Assembly: GCA_002897115.2 (NCBI GenBank)
Contig: BCIH01000016.1
Location: 5,168-69,167, forward strand
DNA: 64,000 bases
From: Prototheca cutis
Lineage: Eukaryota; Chlorophyta; Trebouxiophyceae; Chlorellales; Chlorellaceae
Direction: 5' to 3'
Part shown: in pieces, positions 40,158 through 50,973 of the stretch
Layout: every line of letters starts with the position of its first letter
Position numbering within the stretch: the stretch's first letter is position 1
Position numbers and translations under genes: made by a program
The notes under the pieces: model-generated
The model's input: the letters and a program-made list of their open reading frames with translations, nothing else
Databases searched by the model: none
Told to the model about the DNA's origin: nothing

Positions 40158-42192
40158 AGCATTGAATGGGTGATGTGTAGGAGAGATCAGTAGGCTAGCA
40201 CAAATCCTCAGTCCATCCAGCCAGCCACCCAGCAAACTGCTATTACCGATCAGTTCCAGGTACAGGCTCTTGGACAGTCCAAGCATGTGCAGCGCGGACT
40301 CCAGCTTGNGCTGGGCCTCCTCTGGCTCCCCGGCCAGCACCGTGGCGCCACCGGCCCAATTCCGGACGGCCAATTCCACATCTTCCATCGCCATATGGAG
40401 CAGGGACTGTGCTGCGGCCGGCTTGGCCCGGATAACGGGGCAGTGCCTCCAGAAAAGCAGGGCGGTGAGGAGAAAATCGCGAAGGGCGGTCAAGTATGCC
40501 GTGCCGTCAGTATCCGACGGCTGCAGGCCAGCTTCCAGCCGCAGCGCATGGGCTTCCGCTGCAGCAGCATGCCGGGCGATGCATCCGGCTGCATCAACCG
40601 CTGAGTGGAGTTCTTCTCTCTGACGTTCCAGGGCCGCCACACGGGGGTTTCGATCGGTGCGGAGCAGCCGCAGGCATTTACTCATGTCGGGACTTTCCAT
40701 CTGTGCCAGCAGTGAACCCAGCGCAGCCGCCCTTTGCTGCCACTGGCGAAGCAACGCCACAGCCCGGCCCTGCGACACAGCACCACGAAGGACGTGGGAA
40801 GCGTCCACGTCAGCAGCAAGGGCCACCCGGATCTGCACAGTCCAGGCAGCCGCGGCACCGTCAACAGCCTTCAAAACTTCACGCAGCGGCGGGATTGCCA
40901 GGGACTCTCCCACGTCAGTGCCGTCTGTCGCCGCTAGAAACTCCTCCGCCGCCGAAAGATCCGGAATGGCCAGGGTATAGGAAGGAACTGTCATAGAGCC
41001 TGCTTGTGTGCTGCTCTGAAGACCTCGCTCATGCACTGTGATGTGGGTTGCAGATTCAGTCCGTGTTTCTGTGGGTCAGGCAATTTCGCCGGCCTTGAAT
41101 TGACCTTGGAGTACGCATTGTCATCACGCCCCGTCACCACAATCCACCGCCGCAGCCTGGCTGGCCATTCCAACCAGTCGCCAATACACCCCCCCTCCCC
41201 CACCTCGGACAATGTACTGCTCGAGGGCATGGGTAACAAGTTTGGCCACGGCCGGAGCCAGGGGGACCTCGGCATCGGTCCCCAGCGCCGGGTGAGGCAA
41301 GCGCGCTTGCTCCCGGAGCATCGGGATGAAGGCATGAGAGGCCATCTGTGCCAGCTGACGTTCAACATTGGATCCAAGCTCAACAGCGACAACCTGTGAT
41401 GACCATGGATGACGCCAGGTGTCATCTGGGCTCAACAGGTTGCCATGGATTCTAGGAGCCCCCCCGACCCAGGGCTGAGGCACTGGGCAATCAAGACCCC
41501 GAGGGTGTGTTACCATGTCAATCTCGGCACGTTCACAGTTGTATTCAACAAGGTAAGCCTTATTCCCGACCAGAACCCACCCCAGCCATGCCCAACATAC
41601 GCTGGTTTCAAAGGTATCTTTGCTCAGCGGGCTGGTTCCAACTTTCAGCAGTGCCATGCGAGGAGATTTGCCAGAAGATGGGGGTATGCTCTGCAGTGAA
41701 GAACCCTGCAGAATGACGGTATTTGTACAGTACTGTTCCATTGTACATTGAACAGTGTTCCCCACCAGCTTCCATGCACCCACATGTCCAGTACTTCATT
41801 CCAGGACATTCTTCCCCAATATCCTACAGAGGGCTTCCTTACCACTGCCAACTCCTTTCCATCCAAAGTGAAGAAGATGGCTTTCAAACTGGGCCTAGAC
41901 AGAAACGACAACAACGTCGGCCTGGGATTGGTTGGGGGCAGGAGTTGCTGCGCACCAGTTTGGGCCGATCACGTGGACCCAGCTTGGCTGACCCTGCCCG
42001 GCAATCTGACGCCGGTCCCGCTGCTTGCCACCGACCCAACATCGGGACAAGGTCTTACCAGTTCTCGGATCGCGCAAATCGATCCCATGTGTCGATTGAA
42101 ATGCCGAGGTATGCGCAAACCTTGGCCTGGGCAAGCGGGACGCACTCCGCACCCCTGGTGCCACCAGGCACGGCTTCCTCGGCGTCTTCCAT
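12080..42192 (-). CDS. Outer-arm axonemal dynein heavy chain, alpha/beta (DNAH9/11/17-like) class
   Basis: This is the motor subunit of the ciliary outer dynein arm, which moves doublet microtubules by ATP hydrolysis. One 30-kb gene has many small exons. The start exon is 42192-42059 ([11 protein letters not shown]...) and the stop is at 12082-12080. Order N to C: tail (about 42.2-33 kb), linker (33-30.3 kb; [20 protein letters not shown]), AAA1 ([38 protein letters not shown]), AAA2 ([35 protein letters not shown]), AAA3 (GSGGTGKS, split by an intron), AAA4 (GGSGKRSL, also split), stalk and microtubule-binding domain (21.8-20.6 kb), AAA5-AAA6 and C-terminal domain ([14 protein letters not shown] near 12.2 kb). 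All four P-loops are intact. [20 protein letters not shown] points to the alpha/beta outer-arm class rather than DNAH5/8 or cytoplasmic dynein. Individual exons were not all resolved; one N (40309) is exonic. Confidence 0.95.
12926..13001. repeat. Alternating purine-pyrimidine tract in dynein intron
   Basis: A mixed TG/CA/CG alternating tract of roughly 75 bp (gtgcatgcatgcacatgcg and similar) between two C-terminal dynein exons. Such tracts can adopt Z-DNA. Confidence 0.75.
19001..19047. other. 47-N run inside dynein intron
   Basis: A run of 47 Ns immediately followed by a long (AC)n tract, preceded by a C run; presumably unreadable low-complexity sequence. It lies in an intron: the flanking sense donor is ...GGCCCGAG|GTCAGTG. 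Confidence 0.95.
19048..19117 (+). repeat. (AC)n microsatellite in dynein intron
   Basis: About 70 bp of perfect AC repeat adjoining the N run, directly after the splice donor on the sense strand, where it reads (GT)n. Confidence 0.95.
20560..21823 (-). other. Dynein stalk and microtubule-binding domain exons
   Basis: The antiparallel coiled-coil stalk emerges after AAA4. CC1 exons (21.8-21.4 kb; [20 protein letters not shown]) lead to the microtubule-binding tip ([18 protein letters not shown] near 21.27 kb, [18 protein letters not shown] near 21.05 kb). CC2 (20.85-20.57 kb; [20 protein letters not shown]) returns to AAA5. Confidence 0.88.
22494..22553 (+). repeat. Poly-C (46 nt) followed by (AC)n in dynein intron
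   Basis: An uninterrupted C run at 22494-22539 followed by AC dinucleotides. On the sense (minus) strand it is poly-G. Confidence 0.95.
23184..23217 (+). repeat. (TG)n followed by poly-G in dynein intron
   Basis: A short TG repeat passes into about 17 Gs on the plus strand, within the intron before the AAA4 continuation exon. Confidence 0.9.
28587..28633 (+). repeat. (TG)n/(CG)n alternating tract in dynein intron
   Basis: A TG repeat passes into CG/TG alternation (gtgcgcgcgcgcgtgcgcgc). This is strongly Z-DNA-prone and lies between AAA1 and AAA2 exons. Confidence 0.9.
30180..33340 (-). other. Dynein linker (DHC_N2) exons
   Basis: These are linker exons of the dynein heavy chain, the lever arm that swings across the AAA ring. 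Visible landmarks are [20 protein letters not shown] and [11 protein letters not shown] near 32.6 kb, [19 protein letters not shown] near 32.4 kb, [20 protein letters not shown] near 31.8 kb, [17 protein letters not shown] near 31.5 kb and [11 protein letters not shown] near 30.55 kb, just before AAA1. Confidence 0.85.
34263..34318 (+). repeat. Poly-C tract (56 nt) in dynein intron
   Basis: An uninterrupted run of Cs (sense poly-G) in an intron of the dynein tail region. The assembled length may not be exact. Confidence 0.95.
34643..35252 (-). other. Dynein tail exon with Ser/Thr/Ala/Arg-rich insertion
   Basis: This long dynein exon, about 610 nt, opens after TTGCAG with tail sequence ([15 protein letters not shown]). 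It then encodes about 120 residues of low-complexity Ser/Thr/Ala/Pro/Arg (for example [20 protein letters not shown]) before returning to tail-like sequence ([14 protein letters not shown] end) and a GTGAG donor. Ordinary dynein tails lack such a segment. A cryptic in-frame intron inside it cannot be excluded. Confidence 0.7.
40084..40156 (+). repeat. Poly-G tract (73 nt) in dynein intron
   Basis: An uninterrupted run of Gs on the plus strand (sense poly-C), between the tail exon ending near 40251 (LYLELI|GTAATAG) and the next exon near 40025-39852. It is the longest homopolymer in the window. Confidence 0.95.
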
Positions 42193-42716
42193 GATCGAGG
42201 GTTAAGCTTCAGGGCTATGACGGTCTTATGCTGCCATGAATTTACAATGTGTGTTTAACGAAATTGGGCGCGCGGGAACGGCCTTTGGCCGAGCGCTGTT
42301 TGCAAACCCACCAAACGACACCCGCACTGTTCCGCGGCGAGAGAGCTCGCTGGCGACCAGGCCGGTGTCAATCCCCCGACTGGTCCGATCGAAGCGCCAG
42401 AGGCGATCCACGCTCTTTAATTTCCCACATGATTAAGATGAAACAGCTCATTTCATTTTTCATCTCCCGTAAATCTTCATGCCAGCTGCCGGCGAGGTTT
42501 CCCTGCAGTGGCCAGTCACCCTCGCCATCTGTCCCTGACGGCAGCCACGACCCACCCCATCAGGCAGAAATGCTCGCACAACTGATGTCTGGAAGCTGAC
42601 AGCATAGGTTTTCCCTGCCTCGCTCAAGATTTCGCCCGGGCATGTCTTTAATGAGACTGCAAAGTGAACATGAGCGACTCTGAAGCAAAACAGTGAACCC
42701 AATTTCAGCAGGCCCG
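42193..42716. other. Intergenic region 5' of dynein, 3' of lipoyl-KGD4 gene
   Basis: The 524 bp between two minus-strand genes presumably hold the dynein promoter/5' UTR and the 3' UTR of the upstream gene. No coding exon or repeat was recognised. Confidence 0.5.
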
Positions 42717-43972
42717 TCAGGGTTCTGCGCCGCCCAACATGATGAGCTCCATCTCCCGTTCGGTCATCAGTGTCCGAGGCACGGGGTCGGGGCTCTCTAT
42801 CTCCATCGTGTCGCGGAACAGCTGGAGCCAGGGACCCTGCTTTGGCGGCGGCGGCGCAGCCGCGGCCACCGTCGGCGGGTACTCCTCCTTGGCTCCATGT
42901 GCCCCGCTCTCGCCCAGCTCTGCATTTGGGGGGGGGGACACATGGAGTGCACGGTCAAACAACCAGCTCGGGTGCATTGTCAAAATGAATCCTAGAATGT
43001 GAACTGCCAGAGCAAACCACTCAAGCCCTACCACCATACATCACACCTTCCAAAGCCTTGGCCGCCTCAGCGGCAGGCAGCATGCTGATGACCGCGCCCT
43101 CCGCAGTCCGGCGGATGGGGAAGCTGATCGAGGGTGTCCGGCCTGCATGCTCGGCGGCAGGCGGCTGTGATGTGGATGTCGCTGTGGTGGCAGGTGCCGC
43201 GGCGGCGGCCGCCTGTGCCGGCTCGGCCTTGGCCTCGCTGATGTCATCCCCAGCAGTGTCCGCGGCTGCGACAGGAGTGCACGGCTGAGAATAGTCAGCA
43301 GATGCACCTGATCGGAAGGCATCCCATATATCGCCCACAACCAAGACCATCCACCGCCAAGGGCCCCCACTGGCATAGTCCCTCCGACATTAAACAAAAC
43401 AGGCACCTTCCGCCTCGGTGTCAATGACGGCAACGACATCGCCGACCTCCACTGTGTCACCCTCCTCGACCTGCGTGATGCGCGTGGTTGAATCCAGCCT
43501 GAACAGTGTATGCCACAGAGGAGACTTCACATATAGGGTGCGCATACGCGTGTGTTCTGGCTTCTAAACTGCTCCAAAGGAAGGCCTGCACACAATCAAT
43601 GGGTCCGCTGCTCCCAACACCATACCCCACCTTGAGCTGGGTCACCACGCCGGCGCGAGGGGCCCGGACATCCACGGTAACCTTGTCAGTTTCAATAGAG
43701 ACTACAGGCTCATCCTCTGCAACCCGCTGTCCTGGTGCCTTCAGGAGCGCCGCAACGCTGCCATCCGTGATGGACTCCCCCAGCGCCGGGATGACAACGT
43801 CGAGCTTCTCCCAAGCTGGCACACCCGGGTGGAACAGCCTGGCCCCGGCGGCCTGCTCGCTGACGAGCTTCAGGCCCTGTTGTGCGCCATGCGTCGCGTT
43901 TTGCTGCGTGCACCCGCCCAACAGGGCTCTGCACGCAAGCGTGAGGCTCCTCGAGCCCGCACGGAAGGCCAT
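42717..43972 (-). CDS. Mitochondrial lipoyl-domain protein with KGD4/MRPS36-like C-terminus (no acyltransferase domain)
   Basis: Four exons (43972-43631, 43470-43407, 43265-43047, 42919-42717) keep phase and encode 275 aa. Residues 1-50 are a Ser/Arg/Leu-rich mitochondrial presequence. Residues 57-135 form an E2o-type lipoyl domain: VVIPALGESITDGSVAALL, then SIETDKVTVDV with the lipoylated Lys97, then VEEGDTVEVGDVVAVIDTEA. An Ala/Pro/Thr linker follows. The C-terminal part has RTPSISFPIRR (about 178-188) and ends RTLMTEREMELIMLGGAEP. Both match the two conserved ends of KGD4/MRPS36/Ymr31, the small subunit that tethers E3 (dihydrolipoyl dehydrogenase) to the 2-oxoglutarate dehydrogenase E2 core. 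The E2 catalytic domain is absent and a real stop follows, so it is not a complete E2. I infer a lipoyl-bearing E3-recruiting adaptor in the matrix. Confidence 0.9.
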
Positions 43973-44608
43973 GCCGCACGGCTACCTAGGCAGCGGGTCC
44001 CCGAGGTATCCCGTATTGCAAAGAATATCCAACTCAATCGCACAGATGTCGTTTATGGCGTTCCCCTGTACGTCATGACGATGGGTTTTTGCGGTGTTCT
44101 CCAGCGTGACGTGAGCTGCTGGCATCCAACTGGGATCCATCCATCTGGTTTGCTCGGTTCACAGACGGCTAGCGATAAACTAAATTTTTTCCGGCGTCCA
44201 GATTTTGCCTTTATGGGTTTGTTTCTTCTCCCATTCAATGCCCACGATATACATTTTAACCATGCCCTCCCATCGTCCTCAGCTGGTATTGTGTTGGGTG
44301 GGCTGCTCTAACCCAGAACCCCTGTACCATGCACCTGCTCGCCCCCCAAGCATGCCGCCTGTGCTGCCCACTCCAAGGTCCTCCCGGCCACTGACCACGA
44401 AAAATTTCGCCCTGCACGTAACAGATAGTACCCTAACACCTGTTTCCACCATGTTACAGTGTGGGGCTCGCCGCCGCGGCTGCGGGCAGCGGCGGCGCAG
44501 CGCAGGACATCGGCATGGCCTCTGGCATGTCCACGCAACCTCGACAGCGTTCCCCCCAAGGCCCGTGGCGGGCGTTGGAGCACCCGCCACGCCCCATCTC
44601 GACGACGC
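43973..44608. other. Intergenic region between lipoyl-KGD4 gene and RPS5
   Basis: The 636 bp should contain the promoter of the lipoyl-KGD4 gene and the RPS5 3' UTR (both minus strand). Part of it (44030-44450) is AT-richer than the flanking exons. No gene was seen. Confidence 0.5.
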
Positions 44609-45681
<1,073 letters not shown>

Positions 45682-46189
45682 GGTTGAGGGTACAGGAACG
45701 AGTTCTGCCCTGCCTGCGGAATGGGACGGGGCAGGGCGCTCAGCGGGACATACGGGATTGCCCTCAGCGCCGCAGAGGTCAGGACCCCTTTCCGATCCAG
45801 TACGAAGTCTCACCTGCTGCCTGGAAGAGGAAGGGCACGGGGATGGCCCGGCATCTTGTCTGCAGGAGAGGCCCCTGCGGCCGCCTGAGCTTGGAGCCCA
45901 AGCATTCCATCTTTCCATTTCGCGCCCTGGCCAATGTGGCCCCCCCCTGCGAGTTCACAGGGGTCTGCCATGGTCTGCATCAAGTATCGCACTGGAACAC
46001 TGAACCTTCGAGCACTCCTTGGTTCGATCCTTTGCATTGCATATATTTATCTTGAAGGTTTACAGGGGCCTTTTCTGGCGCCAGTTGCCGTCGGGAGTGA
46101 TCGGCATCGCGGCCAGGCCTCACCTGGAAGTCCAGCCTTGGGTGTCTGGGGCCGCAACTGGAGAGTGAGAGCCCCAGAGCGTGCATCGC
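45682..46189. promoter_or_regulatory. Divergent promoter region, RPS5 / plastid DnaJ
   Basis: The 508 bp between divergent starts should carry both promoters. A short AT-rich segment lies near 46030-46060 (tgcatatatttatc). No further motif could be assigned. Confidence 0.5.
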
Positions 46190-48299
46190 ATGGCGACCTC
46201 ACACACTCTTGGAGTAAATGCGAATGGCTGTGGCCTGCGCGCTCCTCCTTCCATCGCCTCACCATCTAGGAACGTCCTGTGCTCCGCAGCCGGTACCAGG
46301 TGTGGGGGTTGGGGGTATCCTGGCACAGACGATTGTTAATGTCTCGCCGGCGACCCATGAATCTGGGAGATCTTCGTCCGGTACAGGGCATGGATGCATA
46401 CGCTGCAATGATGTTGATCGAGGTATTGATCGATGGATGAGAAGGTACAATGGATGACGGGCACGAGTGGCTTGTCCCTCGTCTCCTTTCAGGTCCCGAG
46501 GACCCCGGCCGTTCCAGTCTGCCGCCGTGCTCGGCCGTGTCCAAGGCCCTTGCATTCAAGCGGGGAACCCTGCGACACGCCCAAGGCGGGGGGCATCGCT
46601 GATTGTGCACGCGGAGCGGGACTTTTACAAGATTCTGGGTGTGGACAGGGAAGCCGACAAGAAGAAGATCAAGAACGCCTACCGCCAGCTGGCCCGGAAG
46701 TGGCACCCTGTGAGTAGTGGACATGTGTGCGGGGGAATTGCATGAACTGAAGAATGGGGCTTCTGAGTGTATTCCAATGTGAACCTGCCAAGTCTGCCAT
46801 ACTACTAATGCATCCCTGTTTCTCGGGCAAAAATAGAATCAAACAATGCCTTCCACCACCGACCCCCCACCCCTCCCACACACACATACAGGATGTGAAC
46901 AAGGCTGCAGATGCAGAGGCCAAGTTTAAGGACATATCGGCGGCCTACGAGGTGCTGTCGGACGACGAGAAACGCAAGGTCTACGACCGATTCGGCGAGG
47001 CTGGCCTGTCGGGCGCGGCAGCCGGCGGTCCCGGCGCCGGGTTTGAAACGTGAGACAGGGGTTGCTGCTGCTTACCTGGTGGTAGTGGGGCCGGGGTGAA
47101 GGGGGGGAGGGGGGGGGACCGTGCCATCCGCCACAGGCACCACGGTAACACAGGCCATCGGAAAACTCCATTCTCGGCATCCGCGATCACCTTCCTATGA
47201 TGCAGCAATCCATTTGACATCTTTGAGTCTTTCTTTGGCGGTGGCATGGGCGGCGGCAGCCCCTTTGGCGAGGCCTTTGGCGGCGGCGGGGCTCGTGGGC
47301 GGCCACGGGACGTGCGGGTGCCAGGCGACGATCGCGGGTGAGCCCTTGGCGTAAGGAGTGGGCGCAGCTGTTTGGGGGCCAATGGTGTGTGTGTGATCCC
47401 AGCAGTACTGCTCCGGCTGCTCCAGATGGTGGGAGGCTGGCCCGGAGCAAGCGACAGTGAGCGGCAGAGATGCTTCCTCCATCCTCCAAACCGGCAAACC
47501 CCGGCCCACCCACACAACTCCTGCAAACAATAACCCGCGCAACTCTTGCAGATACTCGCTGACGCTGGACTTTATGGAAGCGGTGTTTGGGTGTGACAGG
47601 AAGATCAGCATCAGCCACCTGGAGCCGTGTGAGACATGTCACGGTTCCGGGGTCAAGGCCGGCACGAGCCCTACGACGTGCAAGACCTGCGGTGGGCAGG
47701 GGCAGGTGGTGCAGGCGGTCCGCACGCCGCTGGGCATGTTCCAACAGGTGGCGCCATGTCCCGCCTGCGGGGGCACGGGGGAGGAGTCGACGCCCTGCCA
47801 GGCATGCTCTGGCGACGGCCGGCTCCGCAAGACGAAGCAAGTCACCGTGCACGTCCCCCCCGGCATCGACTCGGGGTCGCGTCTCCGCATCGCTGGCGAA
47901 GGTGACGCCGGACAGCGGGGCGGTCCGCCCGGCGACTTGTTTGTGCTGGTGTCTGTGAGCGAGCATGGGCAGCTGAAGCGGGAGGGCACGACCATCCATT
48001 CCAGCGTGTCTGTGCCTTACACCGACGCCATCCTGGGGACCACGGTGAGTGTGCCGACCGTGGATGGGCCCGTGAGCCTGAAGATCCCTGCGGGCACCCA
48101 GCCGGGGTCAACGCTGGTCATGGCCAAGAAGGGCGTGCCCCGGCTCGGTCAACGCGACGTGCGCGGCGACCACCTGGTCAAAGTCCAGGTGACCATCCCC
48201 CGCCAGCTCAGCGACAAGGCCCGTGAACTCGTCCAAAAACTCGCCGAAGAAAGCAAGGCCGACGACGACAAGAAAGCCAAGGCCGGCTGGTTTGGCTAA
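46190..48299 (+). CDS. CDJ1: Plastid DnaJ/Hsp40 co-chaperone (CDJ1 type, class A)
   Basis: This is a co-chaperone that stimulates the ATPase of stromal Hsp70 and hands it substrates. Five exons (46190-46299, 46493-46709, 46892-47049, 47206-47337, 47552-48299) encode 454 aa. The first exon ([20 protein letters not shown]) and the start of the second form a transit peptide. The J domain starts at [20 protein letters not shown]; its HPD motif is split by intron 2 (HP|D). A Gly/Phe region and four zinc-binding repeats follow ([32 protein letters not shown]), then the C-terminal substrate domains. [10 protein letters not shown] and the cyanobacteria-like layout favour a plastid over a mitochondrial role. 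The start is supported by phase and leader composition. It converges on OMA1, stops 241 bp apart. Confidence 0.94.
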
Positions 48300-48540
48300 A
48301 GCAAAAGGTCGTCTGGACCACAGCGCTCCTGTCACCGTCACCGCAGCTGTGCATCACGCGCCGAAGCGTTGCCAAACTTGGAAACACACGACTTTTCCCC
48401 TTTCTTCTTTGCTTCTCTCGATTAGAAAAAGAAAACACACACTCTCCTATATGCGATTCTCCCTTGACCATGCATCGTTCACATATTCTGCTGCTTGTCG
48501 CTCAAAGGAAGATTTCTGTGCACATTGCCAGGGGGTACTC

Positions 48541-50476
48541 TCAGTTCCAGCCGCCACGTCGGAACACCGCGTCTCTAAAGTCGCCAAAGGACCTGATTCT
48601 TTGCTCGCAGTCTGACAATTCATACATCCGCTCCGCTTTCGGGAGCTCCTGCAGGGGTGTGAGTGTGTGGCAGAGGGATCTCTCACGGTCTGTCAGTGTA
48701 GAGGGTTCAGCTTAGAGGCAGGGCGTCGTAGTGTGCAAGGACACCAGACCTGCTGCCGATTGAGTGCGTGGCCACCCCTAGCCAACAGGGCCTCGTCACG
48801 TGAAACTGCCCAGGGTTCACACTGCTCCCACCACCCCATTCAAAGCTACAGCCTCCACGCACATCTTTAATTTTCTGTACACGGTCCGATGACACCGGGT
48901 GAGTCCTGAGGAATTTCGGGATGTACCCGCCGCCCATGCGTTTCTCGGCTTCCCCGAGCTTTTCAAACACGGCGATCGACGCCTCCGGGTCATAGCACGC
49001 CTGGGCGGCCAACTGCGTGGATGTTTGATCACGTGGTGTGTGTGTGTGTGTGTGTGTGTTGGGGAGGGAGGATGTTTGCATTGACAGGCTGTGCCTAGAT
49101 GCTGGCCAAGGGAGCACCAAATGGTAGTTGGGAGTCCTCATTCCCCGTGCCGTCTGATAACCCACAGCCTTTGTCATACCCCGAACAACCCCTACATACT
49201 GCACATAACAGCTCCTCCCCTCACCTGCAATCCAATGACATCGGCCTCGGTCTCTGCCTTTCTGGAGTTTGGGAGGAAGAAAGCAGGCACCAGGATGTCC
49301 GAGGGCAATGGAATGCCAAAGCCCCAGTACGCCAGCATCTGGATCACACTGAGCACGCTGCCCTGCGTCATGCGTTCCGCGGCATGCCTCGCCAGCACGT
49401 GTGCGCACTCGTGCGCCAGAACCGCCGCCAGCTCATCGTCGCTGCTCACAAGATTTAGCAAACCTATTACGTTGTGGAAGTTGAGGCGAGGGTTGATGGA
49501 GGGGGAAGGGAGTCAGGCGGGGCCCAGAAGAAGGACCAACCCAAAGCCCTGGGTCCAAGGACACCAGTGGCAGAACAACTTTGCGCATGAAGTTTCCACA
49601 CACAGCTCGTCATCAAACACATGGAAACAAGCTCAAAGAGACTATTGCCACAACAAGCGCACCGGTGTAGACGACGACTTTGCCCCCTGGCACGACAAAG
49701 GCGTTGACCTGGGACGAACGGATGACGGCAAATTCCCAGTCCAGGCCCTTGACGTGGTCCTGGAACCCGCCGCCCCGGGCATGCTCGAGCGTGTCGGCGA
49801 TGCGGCGGCCCACACGCTCCACGCGCTTGGCAGCGGGGCTATTTGGGCTGACCAGTGTCCCCTCCTCCTGGGCCTCTTCCAGCACCGCCGCAAAAGTCTG
49901 GGCGCCCATGGCCCGTTCCGCGGCCTGACTGATCAGGATCGCATGTGAACGACCCGTGTACGGCACCTGCTCCTGGCTTGCCAACCAGATTACTAAAGTC
50001 CCGCCGCCGGCACCGATCAGCACGCGTTGAGTTGTCGGATTCCGGACGTCAAGGAACGGCCGCCGGTGCTGGAAATGGTAGTACTGATACTGCTGCCTGT
50101 GAGAGGCGAATGGAAAGCATACAGGTCTTGGACAAATGTGGGGATATTGTTGTAACGTCTTGGAAAGAACGGATTCCCAATGGGCCACGTCTGCATTCCA
50201 ACGAATCGCTGCCTTGCCTGTTCCCCGGCCAAGGCCACCAGAAGACAGTCCCTGCCACCAGCTTATATGCCCCGAGACGCTGCATGCAGAACGACCACAC
50301 ATACGGCACGAACTCATGACGGTATACCTGGCATCATTCCATGCCCATCGGCATGCAGCCGGCAGCTCCCCTGCGCTTCGCACGGGCAGGGCCCTGGTCT
50401 CGACACCGGTGCCCACGACAGCCTTGGCTGCCCGAGAGGCAAGCTTGGAAAGCGATACAACTCCGCGGCGCAGCAT
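48541..50476 (-). CDS. OMA1: OMA1-type mitochondrial inner-membrane metallopeptidase (M48)
   Basis: This is a zinc protease of the inner membrane that acts in stress-induced quality control. Five exons (50476-50328, 50096-49663, 49463-49225, 49012-48863, 48648-48541) keep phase and encode 359 aa. The N-terminus (MLRRGVVSLSKLASRAAKAV) is a presequence. A membrane segment (VLIGAGGGTLVIWLAS) follows, then the peptidase domain: VNAFVVPGGKVVVYTG, DDELAAVLAHECAHVLARHA with zinc motif HExxH at residues 212-216, and the third-ligand region KAETEADVIGLQ. The final exons (PKFLRTHPVSSDRV) match the M48 C-terminal part. Length is near the yeast Oma1 size. Stress sensing and substrates are inferred from the family. 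Confidence 0.93.
49034..49059 (+). repeat. (GT)n microsatellite in OMA1 intron
   Basis: About 26 bp of GT repeat in the intron between exons 49463-49225 and 49012-48863. Confidence 0.9.
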
Positions 50477-50973
50477 TATACTCGCGAGATTACTGAAACA
50501 TTAGCAGGATTAAATGATCGAGGGATGGGCACGCTCACAGGCCTGGAACGCGCTTCCGTCGTCCGCAACCCTTATCGGAACCCTCTGGAGCGGTTTGGCA
50601 AGGTGATGGATGGGAGCGGAGGTGCCCTCAGCCGTCACTCCCGCACCACCTCGTGGTTCATACGGTGGGAATGATGAGGAAGGGGAGTTCCGGCTTTCTA
50701 TTGATCTGGTGCTGCATGTTCCATGCATCCCAAATGCGGGATGATGGCATCCCATCTCGATCCATCTGCCAGTCCGGGAGGCCCACCCGCCTGGGAAGGC
50801 GCCAGCCCAGGGCCGACCAGGCCATCCCCCCTCCCTCTCCCACCGTGCATCAGTCGTGGAGTTCTTCCAACACACCTTGCACAATGTCACAGATACTCCA
50901 GGTCTTGAAGCAGAGCAGAAGCAAGACAAAAACATGTTTTTGAGCTAGCTAGCCACACATGAGAGTAACTGAA
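50477..50973. other. Intergenic region between OMA1 and coiled-coil gene
   Basis: The 497 bp presumably contain the OMA1 promoter and the 3' UTR of the coiled-coil gene (both minus strand). No coding exon or repeat was recognised. Confidence 0.5.

Noticed and set aside
12080..42192. Cytoplasmic dynein or DNAH5/8 (gamma) heavy chain
   Set aside because: The AAA1 sequence around [17 protein letters not shown], the AAA2 [12 protein letters not shown]...TREWK region and the [13 protein letters not shown]-terminus fit the outer-arm alpha/beta class better; final class needs a tree.
42717..43972. Complete dihydrolipoyl succinyltransferase (E2o)
   Set aside because: Only the lipoyl domain is present; no catalytic His/Asp domain follows, and the frame ends after a KGD4-like tail.
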